Origin: Psococerastis gibbosa
Taxonomy: Eukaryota; Arthropoda; Insecta; Psocodea; Psocidae
Assembly: GCA_963971405.1 (NCBI GenBank)
Contig: OZ020484.1
Span: 29,410,770-29,474,769 of the forward strand
Length of the DNA: 64,000 nucleotides
Direction of reading: 5' to 3'
Positions 1-12,534 of this stretch are shown piece after piece. A program made the position numbers and the translations under genes. Each line of letters opens with the position of its first letter. The first letter of the stretch is position 1. Under the pieces are notes generated by a model. The model was not told the DNA's origin and made no database searches. It saw only the letters and a list, made by a program, of their open reading frames with translations.

Positions 1-3000
1 AATCGCGGTGTGGGAAACAATACTGGATCAACAGCCCAAGGCAATTATGTAGGAGGCTGATGCCCCAATTCTCGTAAAGTATACAATGGTTAGTACACAA
101 TAGCGTCATACTGACTTTTAAAAGATAGTTCTTATAGATTTATAGAATGCTATGTAAAAATATACTAAGGTCTACGAGGGTAGAGGGGATGATGTCCTTT
201 CTGATCTGGACCTCACCAGAATTAAAACCCTTTCAACAAGCTGGATAAATGCCTTACTCAGTACGATTCAAATCTAAACCAAAGCTTCCATCCATTAAAT
301 TTAAGTAAGAAATTTAGTAAGTCGAAGTGCAATACAGTTTGTACTTCTAAATTAAAACTAGACCATTCGGCACTTTTTCCTACCTCTGCTCCACAATTGA
401 CTTCCGGGGAATGCAAATGCTTGTAAATGCTTTAAAGCACATAGTAGTAGTAGATTTTGCCAGTCTCAGGCTACGGTGAGGGCCCATAGGACACAAAAAC
501 ACATAACTTAGTAGGAAATTGGCAGTTTTGGTTTAAAAAAAAAAAAAAAAAAAAAAAAACGAATTTCACAGGAAATATTTACTGTAGAGCTATTAAATGG
601 CGCATCCCTTAGAAGAAATACCTTCTACACTTTGATACATGGCATGGTATATGGTATCTCACTGATTGTCCAAAGTTTTCAAATTCCTCCCACCTGACGC
701 CATCACCAATAGTTTCTTGCCCAACTTAAGTTGTGGCCTAGGTGACGGGCACACATCATGTATCAAAAGGTAGAGGAGCAATTCTACAAAGGGTTGTGAT
801 ATTTCTTGAGATATTTGATTTTTAGACTTGTATGACTTTTCCCTTCCTATTGTCTCCTAATAACTTATTCCAATGAAATTTTACACTAAATTAATTGAAA
901 CAAAAACTTACCACTACAAACAATTTTAATATAGGCTCAGATATGGCCAATATCGTTTGTTGCAATAACACAGGCCTATCAGATGCACGAAATGCAACAG
1001 CCTAGCCACGCCCCTCCATTATGTAAATCAGACGAAAATTAACACGAGTATAAAGGCGATTGTATTATTGTATTTTTCGATTGCACTATTGCGTACAGTG
1101 CAACGTATAGATCAGATGCACGAGTTGTATCAAGAGGTGAAGTAAGCCCTCTGCGCCTACATTGTAGGTTAGTTACATTACAATATAGTTGGCAGGCGAC
1201 ATTTTGTTTCAGTTGCGGCCAGGCCCGCCAACATTTTTGCTGAACTTGGTTGTTATGTCAACGTTGTACGCCCAAGCATGTAAAACTTCAATTACTTCAA
1301 TCATGAAAAATGAGCCAAGCTTTAAGTTTTTAATGGTAAAATGGAATGCTACAATCTTATAAGTCGTAAGGCATAGGGACGAAACTGTACAGTAGGCTAC
1401 ATAGGTACTCAATTTCTCAATCGGTACTATATACCGTAATCAGTACCTATACACAACTTGCAAGGTTTGGCTTCCTACAAAGTTAAATGGGTACCCTGTA
1501 CCTCTAATAGTTCTTCTACGATTACATACGATATTAAAAAAAAAAAAAATTGTAGACATACTCCAGTTTACAAAGCCAGGGTTTACAAAGTGAGACATAT
1601 CTTCTGTCAAATGTAAACGAGCCGTCGACCACGGTGACGTCTAGAGGTTTATCATCCCCGACTACAATCACTGAGTACGTACTCCAGTTTCCAAGGCTAA
1701 TTTTGTAATAAACTGGATTGTGCGCAGATCTACGGGACATGTGGTGCAGAAGAGGTGCGGTATGATAAAGTGGTAGGCGGCTGAGAAAGTGATGGTCAAG
1801 GACTGCGAGTACCAGCCACCAGCCACCAGGGACAACGTCGCAATCCATGGGCGCTTGCCCCTTCGCAAATTAATTAACAGAGATATGGTCAGTTTGGTTG
1901 TTATTATTATTTAAACCAGTGTAGTTTTTAATTACGAAATGGGTAGGGCATTTATTAAGACACGCCATCATTGAGGGCACAACGGAAGGGACCAATAGAA
2001 GAGGGCGACCGAAGAAGGAATTCATGAATCAACTCAAAGAGGACGCAGAAGCTCGAAAGTATTAAGAGCTGAAGAGGAAGGCGTAGGACCGAGAGAGCTT
2101 GAGGATGATATGCAGGGAGTTGTTGTCAGCTAATCGCTGAGAATGCGACCCCAGAAGAAGTGTTTAATAGGAGGGCAATATTCGTGCTGAGAAAAAAAAA
2201 CACGCGATTGTGACGATTGAGACTTTATACTATATAATGGTACCCAGGGCCGGGTTTAGTCTTTGAGCGCACCTAGGCCAGGGCATGCTTGGGATGTACA
2301 TAAGGTGACTATCCACAACTTACTTTCTAGAGGTGCAGTAATGAAAAGATCATTTTAAAAGAATTACCTTCTACGTGCAAATTCGATACATACAGGTAAC
2401 TGAACCCACACACATCCATCCACCAAACATCGAAGCCCGATACTAAAAATAACCCAAACACAAATTCTGCATGCACTCCCCCGCACTTACCTAATACATA
2501 CAAATACGGTCAAATAAAATCCTCACATGTGCCAGCGAACCAAATACGGCCAGAGGGATTTCCTATCACCCACAAAATGTGAGAGGACGATCTCGTTCGA
2601 TGATGAGAAGATGGTTAAGATGACACAGGAGCGCCTCCAGCGGGGCAATTCTCGAGTGTGCAATACCTCAACCTGATGGGGCAACGCTTGGAACCAGAGC
2701 GAACGCAGGCACTGCATGTCAATGAGGTGGCCAACACTCTAAATGCAATCACTTGCAAATGTCGCCGAGTTACGTGTTTAAAATTGAGTCGTGTTTAGTT
2801 AAATCTAGGTACATCTTCAGTATTCTTGTAGAAACAGACACGTGGGAAATAGTTAAAACCATGTCCATGGGTATGTTACCGTAAAATTCTGAAGTATGTG
2901 TATACTTCTTACCAGACATATCGCAATCACTTGGTAAATATCCTAGGCACGGGTTGTACTGGTTTCCGAAATCTAGGCACACGATCGAAACTTACAATAG

Positions 3001-3991
3001 TAATAAATTATGCACATAAATTATGGACACCGAAGCGTGGGTGAGGTAGGCCTGAAGACTTTTAGTCTGATAACACTTGTAAATACCAGGAGATATCATA
3101 AGCTCGTAATGCTAGATTTAATAACAAATTATCAATAAATGCAGTAACTTGGTTGCCACCACTAGACAATACAAAGATAAAAAATGCACGTATGAAACAA
3201 AATTTCAAAATAAATATAATTACCGCCAAATATCACGTTTTATTGTAAAATCATGAGCTCCCGTGACGGCTAAGTTCAAGGCAAGTCCAGTAACTGCTTT
3301 CAGCACTTCCTGATCATTTCATTTTTTAGGTTAAAAAATCAGAATGGACTAAAAGATATCTTGACCATAACTTTATGTGTAGCCTATAAAGCAAATAAAC
3401 GAGGAGGTGCTATCAGACAGACAGTACCAGAATAATCGTAAATATTATAGGCATTTAAGTTGGATAGAAATGAACCAATACCTGCAAATACGCAATTATG
3501 CAACGGTGTAATCATGAGGGCTTGCCACTGACAGCATACATTCAATAAAATTAATGATCTTCCACACTATATTGAACGAGGCAGTGTCCGAGAGCTTGGT
3601 GAAAAAAATAACACAGTATAAAAAGAATTGGAACGGACTCTGACAACTTATTTTTCCCCAACTCACGCATTAATTTTAATTTTTTTAAATCTAATATGAG
3701 GCCATTGCTCTGTTAACAGGAAACTGTTATGAGCAGGCCAACAACCTCTCCAAACCATCAATGATGGTGAAACCTTCATTCTGCAATGCTACAACCATAT
3801 CACGTCTCAGCTCAATCATATTGATTTTCGTTTTATCCAGGGTATGCGAAAAAAATGCATCATTACGATGGGGATGAAATCTTCTCATTCACAGTTGCGT
3901 TTACGGTTCTCCACTTAACATTTACTACATGTACATTAACTTCCTTCCCTTTATAAATGGTAGCATGAGGTTAATATTTTTATGAACTTAC
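1..3991 (-). other. NBEAL: NBEAL intron downstream of exon G (partial)
   Basis: Intronic for the minus-strand gene. It holds a 25-base A run (535-559), a 12-13-base A run near 1535, and a LINE 3'-end relic (about 1995-2150). No PH-BEACH exon was found here. A short minus-strand frame at about 3725-3860 is open for some 38 codons but has no supporting context. Confidence 0.6.
1995..2150 (+). repeat. LINE ORF2 C-terminal relic, copy 1
   Basis: Translation with stops reads RGRPKKEFMNQLKEDAEA, then ELKRKA and DRESLRM...CRELLSANR. This is the kind of ending many LINE reverse-transcriptase frames have. Broken and non-functional. Confidence 0.6.
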
Positions 3992-4149
3992 CTTGACTGC
4001 CACGCTCCACGCGGTCCCATCAGGAACTGCTTGAAAAATCTCCATTTGCGCTTATTATTGATTCGTTGACTCCGCTCTTGACTCATTACGTTGTTGTAAC
4101 GAGCCAACTCTTCACTCTGTTTCTCACGCAGCGGCCCCAGAATTTGTCT
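3992..4149 (-). CDS. NBEAL: Neurobeachin-like protein, internal exon G (last one visible)
   Basis: The 158-nt exon follows a cacttttgcag acceptor and ends at a GTAAGT donor in phase 2. It encodes RQILGPLREKQSEELARYNN, then VMSQERSQRINNKRKWRFFK, then QFLMGPRGAWQS. In NBEAL proteins this segment (PxR-x(4)-E-x-x-RY, a KRKW helix, then a GPRGAW or similar) ends just before the PH-BEACH and WD40 part. The PH-BEACH exons must lie further along the minus strand, before position 1 of the window. I found no matching exon in 1-3991. Confidence 0.83.
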
Positions 4150-4480
4150 CTGCAAAAGTGAAGTCATTTTGAAATCGGACATAGCTTCAAAAAAACATCA
4201 GTAACGATTATTTAATTCATCCTTTTAATGTCTTTTCACTTTCTGCTTTTTTAATGTTCTCAAGCTTGTTTTCACTATAGTTCTATATTATATAAGAGAG
4301 ATGGGATATTCGCGGACCCTGGCAGTAGGGACACGGTCTTTTCAAGATATGCGCAGCATCCATCAGTATATCCTCATTTCAAATATTTTTTAATGGTGAT
4401 GCTTAAATGATTTGTCGAAAGATGAAGAATGCAGGGATGGCAAGGTTTGTTCTGGTCCACTGTGAACATTGTGTACATAC
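4150..4480 (-). other. NBEAL: NBEAL intron between exons F and G
   Basis: 331 bp with a GTATGT donor and a ttttgcag acceptor, both read on the minus strand. AT-rich; nothing else recognised. Confidence 0.75.
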
Positions 4481-4630
4481 CTGGAACCGTAACTTGCTTT
4501 CGACAACTTCCCGGTTACGTCTTGCCACCGAAATCTGACAAGCCTCATAACATTCGGCCCAAAATAGGTTCATAGACTCCGTCAGTTGGGAGATCAATTC
4601 GGCGGTGTACTTGTCATGCAATGGACGAAT
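4481..4630 (-). CDS. NBEAL: Neurobeachin-like protein, internal exon F
   Basis: A 150-nt exon of exactly 50 codons, phase 0 on both sides, after a cttgttgcag acceptor and before a GTATGT donor. It encodes IRPLHDKYTAELISQLTESM, then NLFWAECYEACQISVARRNR, then EVVESKLRFQ. Known NBEAL proteins follow the exon-E block directly with a segment of this kind: a P-x-x-x-x-Y helix, an FWxxCYEA motif, RRxRE, and ESKxxFQ. No family segment therefore seems to be missing across the giant intron, and exons E and F are likely spliced to each other. Confidence 0.83.
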
Positions 4631-5361
4631 CTGCAACAAGTAATTCCAATCATCCAATAATGATCATCATATTATCAACATACTGCACGTATCACACGGG
4701 GAAGAGACGCTCATGTTACATTGCCTGCTGCTAAGAGACACTCGGTCACACCCACATTTTGAACAAAATCCAATTTCACGTATCGTAACGATCGAAATGT
4801 AATCGTAGAGCTATAAAAAAATGTCATATCTCTCAAAAGCAATGGCTTCTCTACAGTATGAGACCGTGACTATCCACAATTAGCCATAGTTTTCGCATTT
4901 TTTCAACCTGACATCCTCAGTGTCCGTTATTTTCTACAAATCAGGTTCAATAAGTGGGGCCAATTAGTGTTAGTGACGTAATGTACAGAAAAATTTAGAG
5001 GAACATTTCTTCTAAGCTATGAGACAGTTAAACCTAGACCCTAGTAAGGTTTTTCCAAACAGGGTTTCTGATAACCCGGTTGCCTAATCATCAATCGGCA
5101 GGACCAATTTTACATGGAGCTGTAAATTTAAGCATTGTAGACTATTGCTTACAGAGTGAGTACTATGCAATGCGTCAAGATATTCTGAGTTGCTTGCTGC
5201 ACTTCTAATCTCGCTGCACACGGATTTAAAAAAAAACAAGTTCAATACGCAGTTACTGCTGGTTCAGACCATTCCTTTGACAATAATGGAAACCCCTGCT
5301 GCAATATCAAGTTGTTTTGAGCTTTTGGATGATACTGTGCATTATTGTGTCAACAGACTTA

Positions 5362-5637
5362 AAGGGCCGATACACACGGACGATCGGCACGCGTGAGTTG
5401 CCGACGCCTATTATCATTGTTGGATATACTGGTGAATGGTTGGTGGAAACCAACAGCCTCTACTTCAGAAGATTTCTATGAGCTGGCTTGTCTAGGGGAC
5501 AACCGCGCACTTTCGTGCCATCGGCTCCACGTCAGCTTCAGAAATCGACACGAAATCTTCTTCTAGCCCTATTCGTACAATCAAAAAAGACGTCGACAAC
5601 TCGCGCGCGGCGAATCACCCTTGTGTACCAGACCCTA
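5362..5637 (-). mobile_element. MITE family 3, diverged copy
   Basis: Starts after TTA with AAGGGCCGATACACACGG and ends with an inverse of the same kind (GACGTCGACAACTCG ... GTGTACCAGACCCT). The interior (GGTGAATGGTTGGTGGAAACC, CTTGTCTAGGGGACAACCG) matches the interior of the 60.4-kb copy on the other strand. Confidence 0.66.
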
Positions 5638-7810
5638 TGTTTCTGATTGGCCACTAGGGCCGGAGCAACCCTAGTTACCCTAATCGCGGCTGCATCGTAC
5701 AATATAATGCTGAGGGTAAATGGACAAAGCACACACACAACACACGTATAGGACAGTCCAATGCTTGGGAATGGAGAAAATCGTGGCAGTACAACAATGA
5801 AAGCAGGACAATTATGTACGAGGGCTTGTTAGACTAAGCATAAATGGGTGTTTACCGTGGCAGTATAAGATCAATCAGGTCGGAGTCTTAGGGACACTCG
5901 TATCGTCTGAACCAAATGCATACCGTACATACCTACAGTATGAATGGATATAAAATATAATTTTATTGCTACCATTTTTCAGTTGGCTAGCCTGCTGAGA
6001 TAAGTCAGATAAATGCCAAAAGTATAGTCCCTGATATGCTGTAGATTACCACAAATAAAAAGAGATAGTATATTGCATAAAAAAGGAAGTCAACTACTGA
6101 ATCCACAGCTATAGCAATGTTTACCTTGTTTTCCTATTACGTTAGACAAATGTTTTACATGTCATCGTGTAAACCATAACAAATGCGAAAGTGTCGGACG
6201 TGGTGGCAGACAAATTCCAGAGATTGCAGTGGCAGCAGAGCGCGCTGTAGCGGAACCCGTCCTCACTTTCAGCTAGAAAGTACAACTGACAAACTGACCA
6301 TCAGGCCTTCTTGGTGGTTTCTCCCGGCCTATGGTGTTCAGACGGTGGGTTTCTTAATATTATTGTACAGAACGGCGTATTTCACTGTCAATTGAGTAGC
6401 TAATGGGCGTTAGATATTATCCGGCTCCTTTGAATAATGTAATAAAGTTCATTGTAATAGTTCAGGTTATGACATCCGGCCCTATAGCGGAGACTTTTAA
6501 CAATGGAGAAGGGTTTTAGTGCTCCGAACAAGACTCTTTTCAATGAAGAAACGATTTGTCTATAAAGGAGCCTTTCCAATTAGCTCCGATGTACTTACAC
6601 CTGAGACGACAACCAGAAGCAAGAAACAGGACCAAACCGAATGGAAACAAAGATGAAATCATTGCCGCAAGACAATCGTTTTATTTAGAATGTGACTGAA
6701 GACCAAAGAGTCATGGTGTTCTCCAGAGTTCGACACATTAACGGGACAAAGATATGTTCATCTACTTTCTGGTTGATGCCACTGCCACCTATTCTATATG
6801 TGGCTGAGTTATTAAAAAAAAAAATAATAGTGGCCTCCTCGTAGTCAGGTGGCTTAGCTCTGTGTGTCCTCCGGAGGTTACTCTTCAGGCCAATCACTCA
6901 CTTGCAATGACCCATAAGCTTGGGGAGGGACCTCCGTCCGAAATAATTAAGGAAGCTGTACTCAGGCTCCAAAAGAGGGTAGTCAGCTACTTGCTAAAAC
7001 TGGGACCTCGTGACAGTTGTCGCTCTCAATTCAAAACATTAAAAATCATGACAGCTCCAAGTCTTTACAAATAGATGCATTTTACATGTCTTAAGGCCTG
7101 AGGTGTGAGGGAAATTTACACAAAATGGGGACACCCACACCTAACTACAGGAAAAGGGGAGACCTTATAAGGCCAGCACTACGCACAGCCAAGTGTGAGC
7201 GACTGGATCCTATACTACAAGGATTCGCCCACCTTAGAAATCCCCCGAATTAACTGAGAGCGGTGAGAAATGATACTAGCTTCCCTAAATTGCTCAGAGA
7301 CCATCTCTTAGACTTAGAGAATGATTCTACACTGTCACTTACCACTAGCACAATGACAATCACAGACAGACTGCATGATTTTGACGATTTTACTTTATAC
7401 TTTCTTGTTGATTACTTGATTGTATAATCTAGTGGCACTAGAAATTCGAAAAATATCCATGGCGGAATCGAATGTCCCATCTTTCCTATAGGTATTCTCC
7501 AAACGGAAACTGGGCGCTTGAACGTTAATTTCGAAGGTACCCTAAGGGCCTATTCGGCATAAGCGCCTGCTAAGCTCTAAGAGATTTCGTGTTAGCCGCA
7601 CGACACCAATAATATAAAAAAACATAATAATTAGGTACGAAAATGGTATGTACAAAGTTATTAATATTGCTATAAAGGACAGACGTAATCCTGGAAACTA
7701 AGTTACCTAACCTGTAACTACAACATAAGTACTACAGTCAGTTACGTCAAGTACGGTTTTGGTTATTACCCTTTATAATGAGTATAAATGTTGGTCGTCA
7801 ATCAGATTTG
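5638..7810. other. Intronic stretch without recognised gene
   Basis: AT-rich unique-looking sequence between a MITE copy and a SINE-like fragment. Short open frames here show no family motif and no codon pattern that I trust. Confidence 0.5.
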
Positions 7811-7890
7811 GTGCAGCAGTCGGCATACCAACCCGGGAAGGGAAAGACTCGGGTTTGAATCACGCTTCCGTCCATTCTTCCTTTCTCTAA
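7811..7890 (+). repeat. SINE family D fragment, copy 1
   Basis: GTGCAGCAGTCGGCATACCA, CGGGTTTGAATCACGCTTCC (B-box-like) and TTCCTTTCTCTAA. The same series recurs at 56010-56083. Confidence 0.55.
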
Positions 7891-8149
7891 TTCAATAAGT
7901 CTGCCCTAAAAAGCTTACATGGTTTCTAATAATGGACTTACACAGGCAACTTCACACTTATTTGAAGAAAAAAAAAGTCTAGATCTGAGAGCTGGTACAG
8001 ACTCTTCGTTCAAATCAGCAACATGCCCGAAAGCCGCTTCTTTCTATAACATGTGAAGGTAAGGTACCCAATAGCGTTGGGTGGACCCAGGTCCGACGGA
8101 ACATGTCAATTTTCCTTTACGTATCGAACTTCGACCTCCCGTTTCATAG

Positions 8150-8290
8150 TCCAGTAATCTTGTTCCCCCGTCGCCTCAAGTTCATTTCTTGTACTACAAC
8201 CGGTAGGTTGTCTCCCCTTGCGCTCTGCCATCGTTCACCCCCTTTTCTCGGCAATACATCAGCTGGACTAAGACGGTGCCATAAACTTTT
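8150..8290 (+). repeat. Dispersed repeat, related to 20335-20540
   Basis: TTCATTTCTTGTACTACAAC, CGGTAGGTTGTCTCCCC, CCCTTTTCTCGGCAATAC as above. It accounts for a 65-codon open frame with no other support. Confidence 0.48.
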
Positions 8291-8869
8291 TTGTAATTAA
8301 ATAAGAGGATACGACTCAAAGAAGAAAGTAGAAAGTCCTCGAGGTTGCTGCTGCACTGGGATTAATTAAAAACCAGGGACAACATTATCAAGTCTGGATG
8401 ACGACGTGAGAACCAATACTCTTCGCTGGAGTGCTGTCAAGCCAACTGCCAGGGGTTTTGACTCTCTTTCCATTGAAGAAAAATCGCATGGTACTTTATG
8501 TAGCAGATGACCCCAAGGACTATAAATATAAAGCTATTGAAACTGACATGTTTGGACGATACGTCGTTATGATAGCATCTCTCATTAACTTCTTAAATTA
8601 ACTTACCGAAACATAGTACATACTGTACGTGTAGATTAATGAAAAACAAGTTGGTTGATTAGGCATTAAGAGAACCTAATTGAACATGTTAGGGAAGCTA
8701 ATGAAAATGCCCATTAAATATGACTTGGAAGTTAATTAATATTCGAGTCAGATTTCAGGCCAGTATTTAAATCCTCCTGATGAGTCTCCAAATTTAAGAG
8801 CCAATTGGACACCTCCACTTTTTCAATCTCATTAAATATAGGTTACAAATGAGAGAAGAAAAATAGAAC

Positions 8870-9110
8870 AAATACATTTTGATACATAGCATATAGCCCG
8901 TACTAACACTGTTTGGTCAAACATTTTGAAACTTTTTTAACTTTGCATTTTTTCGCGCTTTCAAAAACGGGGGCCGAACGGTTTTAGTTCAGACTACATG
9001 CTTTGTATTAAAATCTAGAGGAGCATCAATTATTTTCTTCTACTCTTATGTATGGCTCTATGATAGACATTTCATGACAAATTGCTTAGTGGTGTCCGAT
9101 TTTTTCTTTT
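8870..9110. repeat. Old dispersed repeat, partner at 56640-56890
   Basis: CATTTTGATACATAGC, a run with CTACTC...TATGATAGACATTTCAT, then AGTGGTGTCCGATTTTTT. The same series in the same order occurs at 56640-56890, strongly diverged. Confidence 0.4.
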
Positions 9111-9400
9111 AGACACAATCTTATTAATTGTTATAAATACGTGTAACAGGTCCTAGTTACTTTTACAGTTTACTGTCACATCAACAGCCATAGCGTGAAG
9201 GGTCAATGACATTTTTTGTTGGGGAGGTAGAAGCCAAATATTAGTCAGCAGCATTGCCCTTACGTGTGGTAAACCAAAAGAAACAAAAATTCAATTCATG
9301 TTCTATTTTTTTCCTCCATTGAAAAAACGTCCAACGGTTCCCAATATTTGGTATCTTAAACTCGGCCCGGGTGAAAAAAAACATGGACTGATTGAGGAAT

Positions 9401-10015
9401 AATATGCGGTGATATCTCATAATCGTAATATACGAGTATCTCATACCAAGCCCTGGTTCCAATCAACCAATGACAACTAGTGAGCCGCTACCTCCTGGAA
9501 ACCGTCAATGCACAAAATGGTAACAGCTACGAATAATTCACAAAGAAGCCTTTATTAGACAACTGTATATTATTAAAAACTTCTGATAGAGAGGCTGACA
9601 GAGAGAGATGAATCATACAATAACGAAGTCAAACGGCTTCGTTTGTGAAGATGCGTGAGCAGGGAGCAAACGGACAGCCCAGGTCGGATGAAAAAGCATA
9701 GGTAGATTGAGATGTAATAAGAGGTGATATCTCACAATATCATTAATCTCATACAAAACCATGGTTCCAATCAACCAATAGTATCTACCTAATGAGCCCC
9801 CCCCCCCTCCTGGAACCCGTCAATGCAAAAATAGAAAACTGTTACGAATAATTCACAAAGAAGCCTTTATTAGACAACTGTCTATTAAAACCTTCTGTTA
9901 GAGACCCCGAAAGAGAGATGAATCATGTAATAACCAAATGTTACTGTGGTATAGACCCTACACTATAGTCACACGGTTTCGTTTGTGAAGAGACGGGCGC
10001 AGGTAAGCAAACAAA
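9401..10015. repeat. Diverged tandem duplication of about 315 bp
   Basis: Shared blocks 315 bp apart: GGTGATATCTCA, TGGTTCCAATCAACCAAT, ACGAATAATTCACAAAGAAG, CCTTTATTAGACAACTGT, GAGAGATGAATCAT and GGCTTCGTTTGTGAAGA (GGTTTCG in the second). Confidence 0.78.
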
Positions 10016-10380
10016 GGTACATCACATTGGGATCAAACGATGAGTCTGCCCGGGCCCCGGGGACAGCCTAATAATAATGCCATGTCTCATGCTCAATAAT
10101 TGGGCACTTTCGACCAGTTATTAGGCCACACACAACTCTCAACATGGCAATGCCAGCGAGAGAAAGGTTAACCAATGATACTGTCTCCTGTCACTGATTG
10201 GACCCCTACGCGTTAAAAAAAATGAAGACATGTTTGTAATAGACATGTAAACTATATACATCATTGGTTCGACAATCGACAATTATAAAGAGCGTGAATG
10301 CGTAAACTTGGAAATGTTATAAATGAAACAAATAAATTTGATCTTCGCGCCAAAACGTTTTTACGTCGGATCTATTCGAA

Positions 10381-10659
10381 GCCGGGAAAAGTAGCAATGG
10401 TTTATATTTTTTGTTTTGTAACTTAAATAAATTAAATGGTTTAAAGTTTAAACAAAGTCTTTTAGATCAATAATTATCGATTCCATTTTTAGATAGTTAA
10501 TGTATCATTTTGCAGAGCGATTTCAATAATTGAGTCGGGAAAAGTAGCAATAATTGTTTATATTTTTTATTTTGTAATTTAAAGAAATTGGATGGTTAAA
10601 ACAACGTTTTTTTTTTAAATATTTAATACGTCATTTCGCAGAGCAATTACAATAATTGA
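10381..10659. repeat. Diverged tandem duplication of about 153 bp
   Basis: CGGGAAAAGTAGCAAT, TTTATATTTTTT, TTTTGTAA, then ATCATTTTGCAGAGCGATTT / GTCATTTCGCAGAGCAATTA and CAATAATTGA in both units; the second has a small deletion. Confidence 0.75.
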
Positions 10660-11878
10660 ACTATTCATTTCATTTTCCATAATCTGACCCAATGGTAAAA
10701 ATGATCACTATTGGGGAAAAGTTTGGTGTCCGGAACATCACAAACATTGGAATTTTTTCATATGATGCATAAACTAGTTATCTACAAATGCGGTTGATAA
10801 CATTACAAAAATGTCACTGAAATAAAAATGAAAAAGCAAGATTTATTAGCGTAGAACCAGGGGTGACAAAAGTTTAGAAGCTACAATGTCCTTTAAAAAT
10901 AGTGAATGGAAATGATGGAAAGGTTGCTCGTGAAAGCAAATTTTCTCTTCGCTTGCAAAGTTTTAGAAACTGCGCATCTGTAGCTGTTAATCAAAACAAG
11001 CGGCGATAAAGCGATTATAAGATTCTTGTATGAACAAAGAGGGCATTAAATTAAATAGACTTGACAATATAAACCGCAGGCCTACCTTATGGCTTTTAGC
11101 AAAATAGACAATATGCAATTATGTTTGTTCATGTAACAATATTGTAAATTGACCATTACTTCTCAGCGTGCTTCAGCTGGCGTTGATTGCCCAGCGGGAT
11201 ACCGCGACAGAACAATAAGTGGTCTAATATAACAAATAGTTAAAAACATCGTAAAATATAGTAATTTTTCCTCGCCGGATGTGCAACTTGACATCGGTTA
11301 AGAAAGCATTAATATTAACAATCATTACGTTGAAGCATAACGAGATGAAGTTTTATTAAGTTGGAATTGGAAAAAAAAACAAGAAGAGTACTCCGGAAAG
11401 TTATTACTGTTTGAATAGCAATTTGAACTCCACATACATTTCTGGAAGTCACAGAGCAAAATGAATAAGAATCATGAGAGCTGCTCTATAGGTTCACATA
11501 GGAAGTTGTTATTAAAATAAGCAACTTTCTATGCAGTTCTTAAAGATAGTGCAATTGATGAAACAGGTTCAACGCTCACACAAAACATTATGACCTTGCT
11601 GGTAATGGGAATGCAAATAAGAAATTCCGAAATTTAAAACAGGGTGATTAAGGGCAATAGGGAGTTAGGTTTAGACACAGAACTTTCTACATGCTCAAAG
11701 GTTTGCAATTTTATAAAAATATCGCATTTACCCGGTGAGCGGCCCTGTGCCCGTACTTGCATTGTATGGCGCCCCTCCGCCTTTCAAAATATTGAGGCGG
11801 ACTATTGCATTTCTAATGCTAATAATTTGCTAATATGCCATGTCAAAAAATGAAGTATAGATTTTATAGACATACGAC

Positions 11879-12164
11879 TAGTCAAGTTAAAACATGTCAA
11901 AAGGAATAACTGCACATACAAATCAGTATCAATCGATAACCCGCTTGTGTCAGTAATAACAAGTACCGTAACTGTTGTCATTTTATACAATTTTACTATT
12001 TCTATATTATAGTGAGTCGTGCCGTGCCCCCCCCCCCCCTCTTAGTCTACCAGAATTTCAATTCACTACGCACACGGGCGCCCGTCTCTTCAAGAAGGCA
12101 CCAAAGTAGTAAGTTTTGGGAACAGCAACACCCCCTCAGCTAGGCACACCAAGCACACCCACTA
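11879..12164 (+). repeat. 5' LTR of the BEL/Pao element
   Basis: 286 bp, starting TAGTCAAG and ending CACCCACTA, so the ends are TAGT...ACTA rather than the usual TG...CA. The limits are set by the 5-bp target duplication outside the element and by the loss of similarity between the LTR copies inside it. Confidence 0.9.
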
Positions 12165-12168
12165 TAAT

Positions 12169-12179
12169 TGGTCCTTCCA
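12169..12179 (+). other. Candidate primer binding site of the BEL/Pao element
   Basis: TGGTCCTTCCA begins four bases after the 5' LTR. TGG pairs with a tRNA CCA end, and TGGTCCTTC would pair with the 3' end of a tRNA-Tyr-like acceptor (GAAGGACCA). The tRNA identity is an inference from a short match. Confidence 0.4.
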
Positions 12180-12534
12180 AGCCTCTACCTGTTTATACCT
12201 AATTTGGATTTCCACTAAAATAGTGTGCAGTTTTTTTTTTTTTTTTTGTTTTTCTCCGTTTCTCATTGTCTCTCTATACTGTATGTATACATACATAGGC
12301 CTATACTGATTTCTGTGACTGCATCTACTAAGTTCCGTATAGGCTACCGTACTTATTTATTTCAGATATCTAGAAGAAGGTATTCTACAATCATCTGCTG
12401 TGAAAAAACCGTTACAATTTATTTGATTAACTTAATAAATTTTCCTTGTTAATGCTAGTTCCGTCCTGATCAACTTGGTTCAAACCGCCAACTCTCTATA
12501 ATTTCTCTACTGTTTAATTATATTTACTGTAATC

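Noticed and set aside
3725-3860. Minus-strand open stretch with MIELRRDMVVALQNEGF
   Set aside because: Protein-like but only about 38 codons, no splice sites that fit the NBEAL phases, and no family match that I can name. It could be a transposon remnant.
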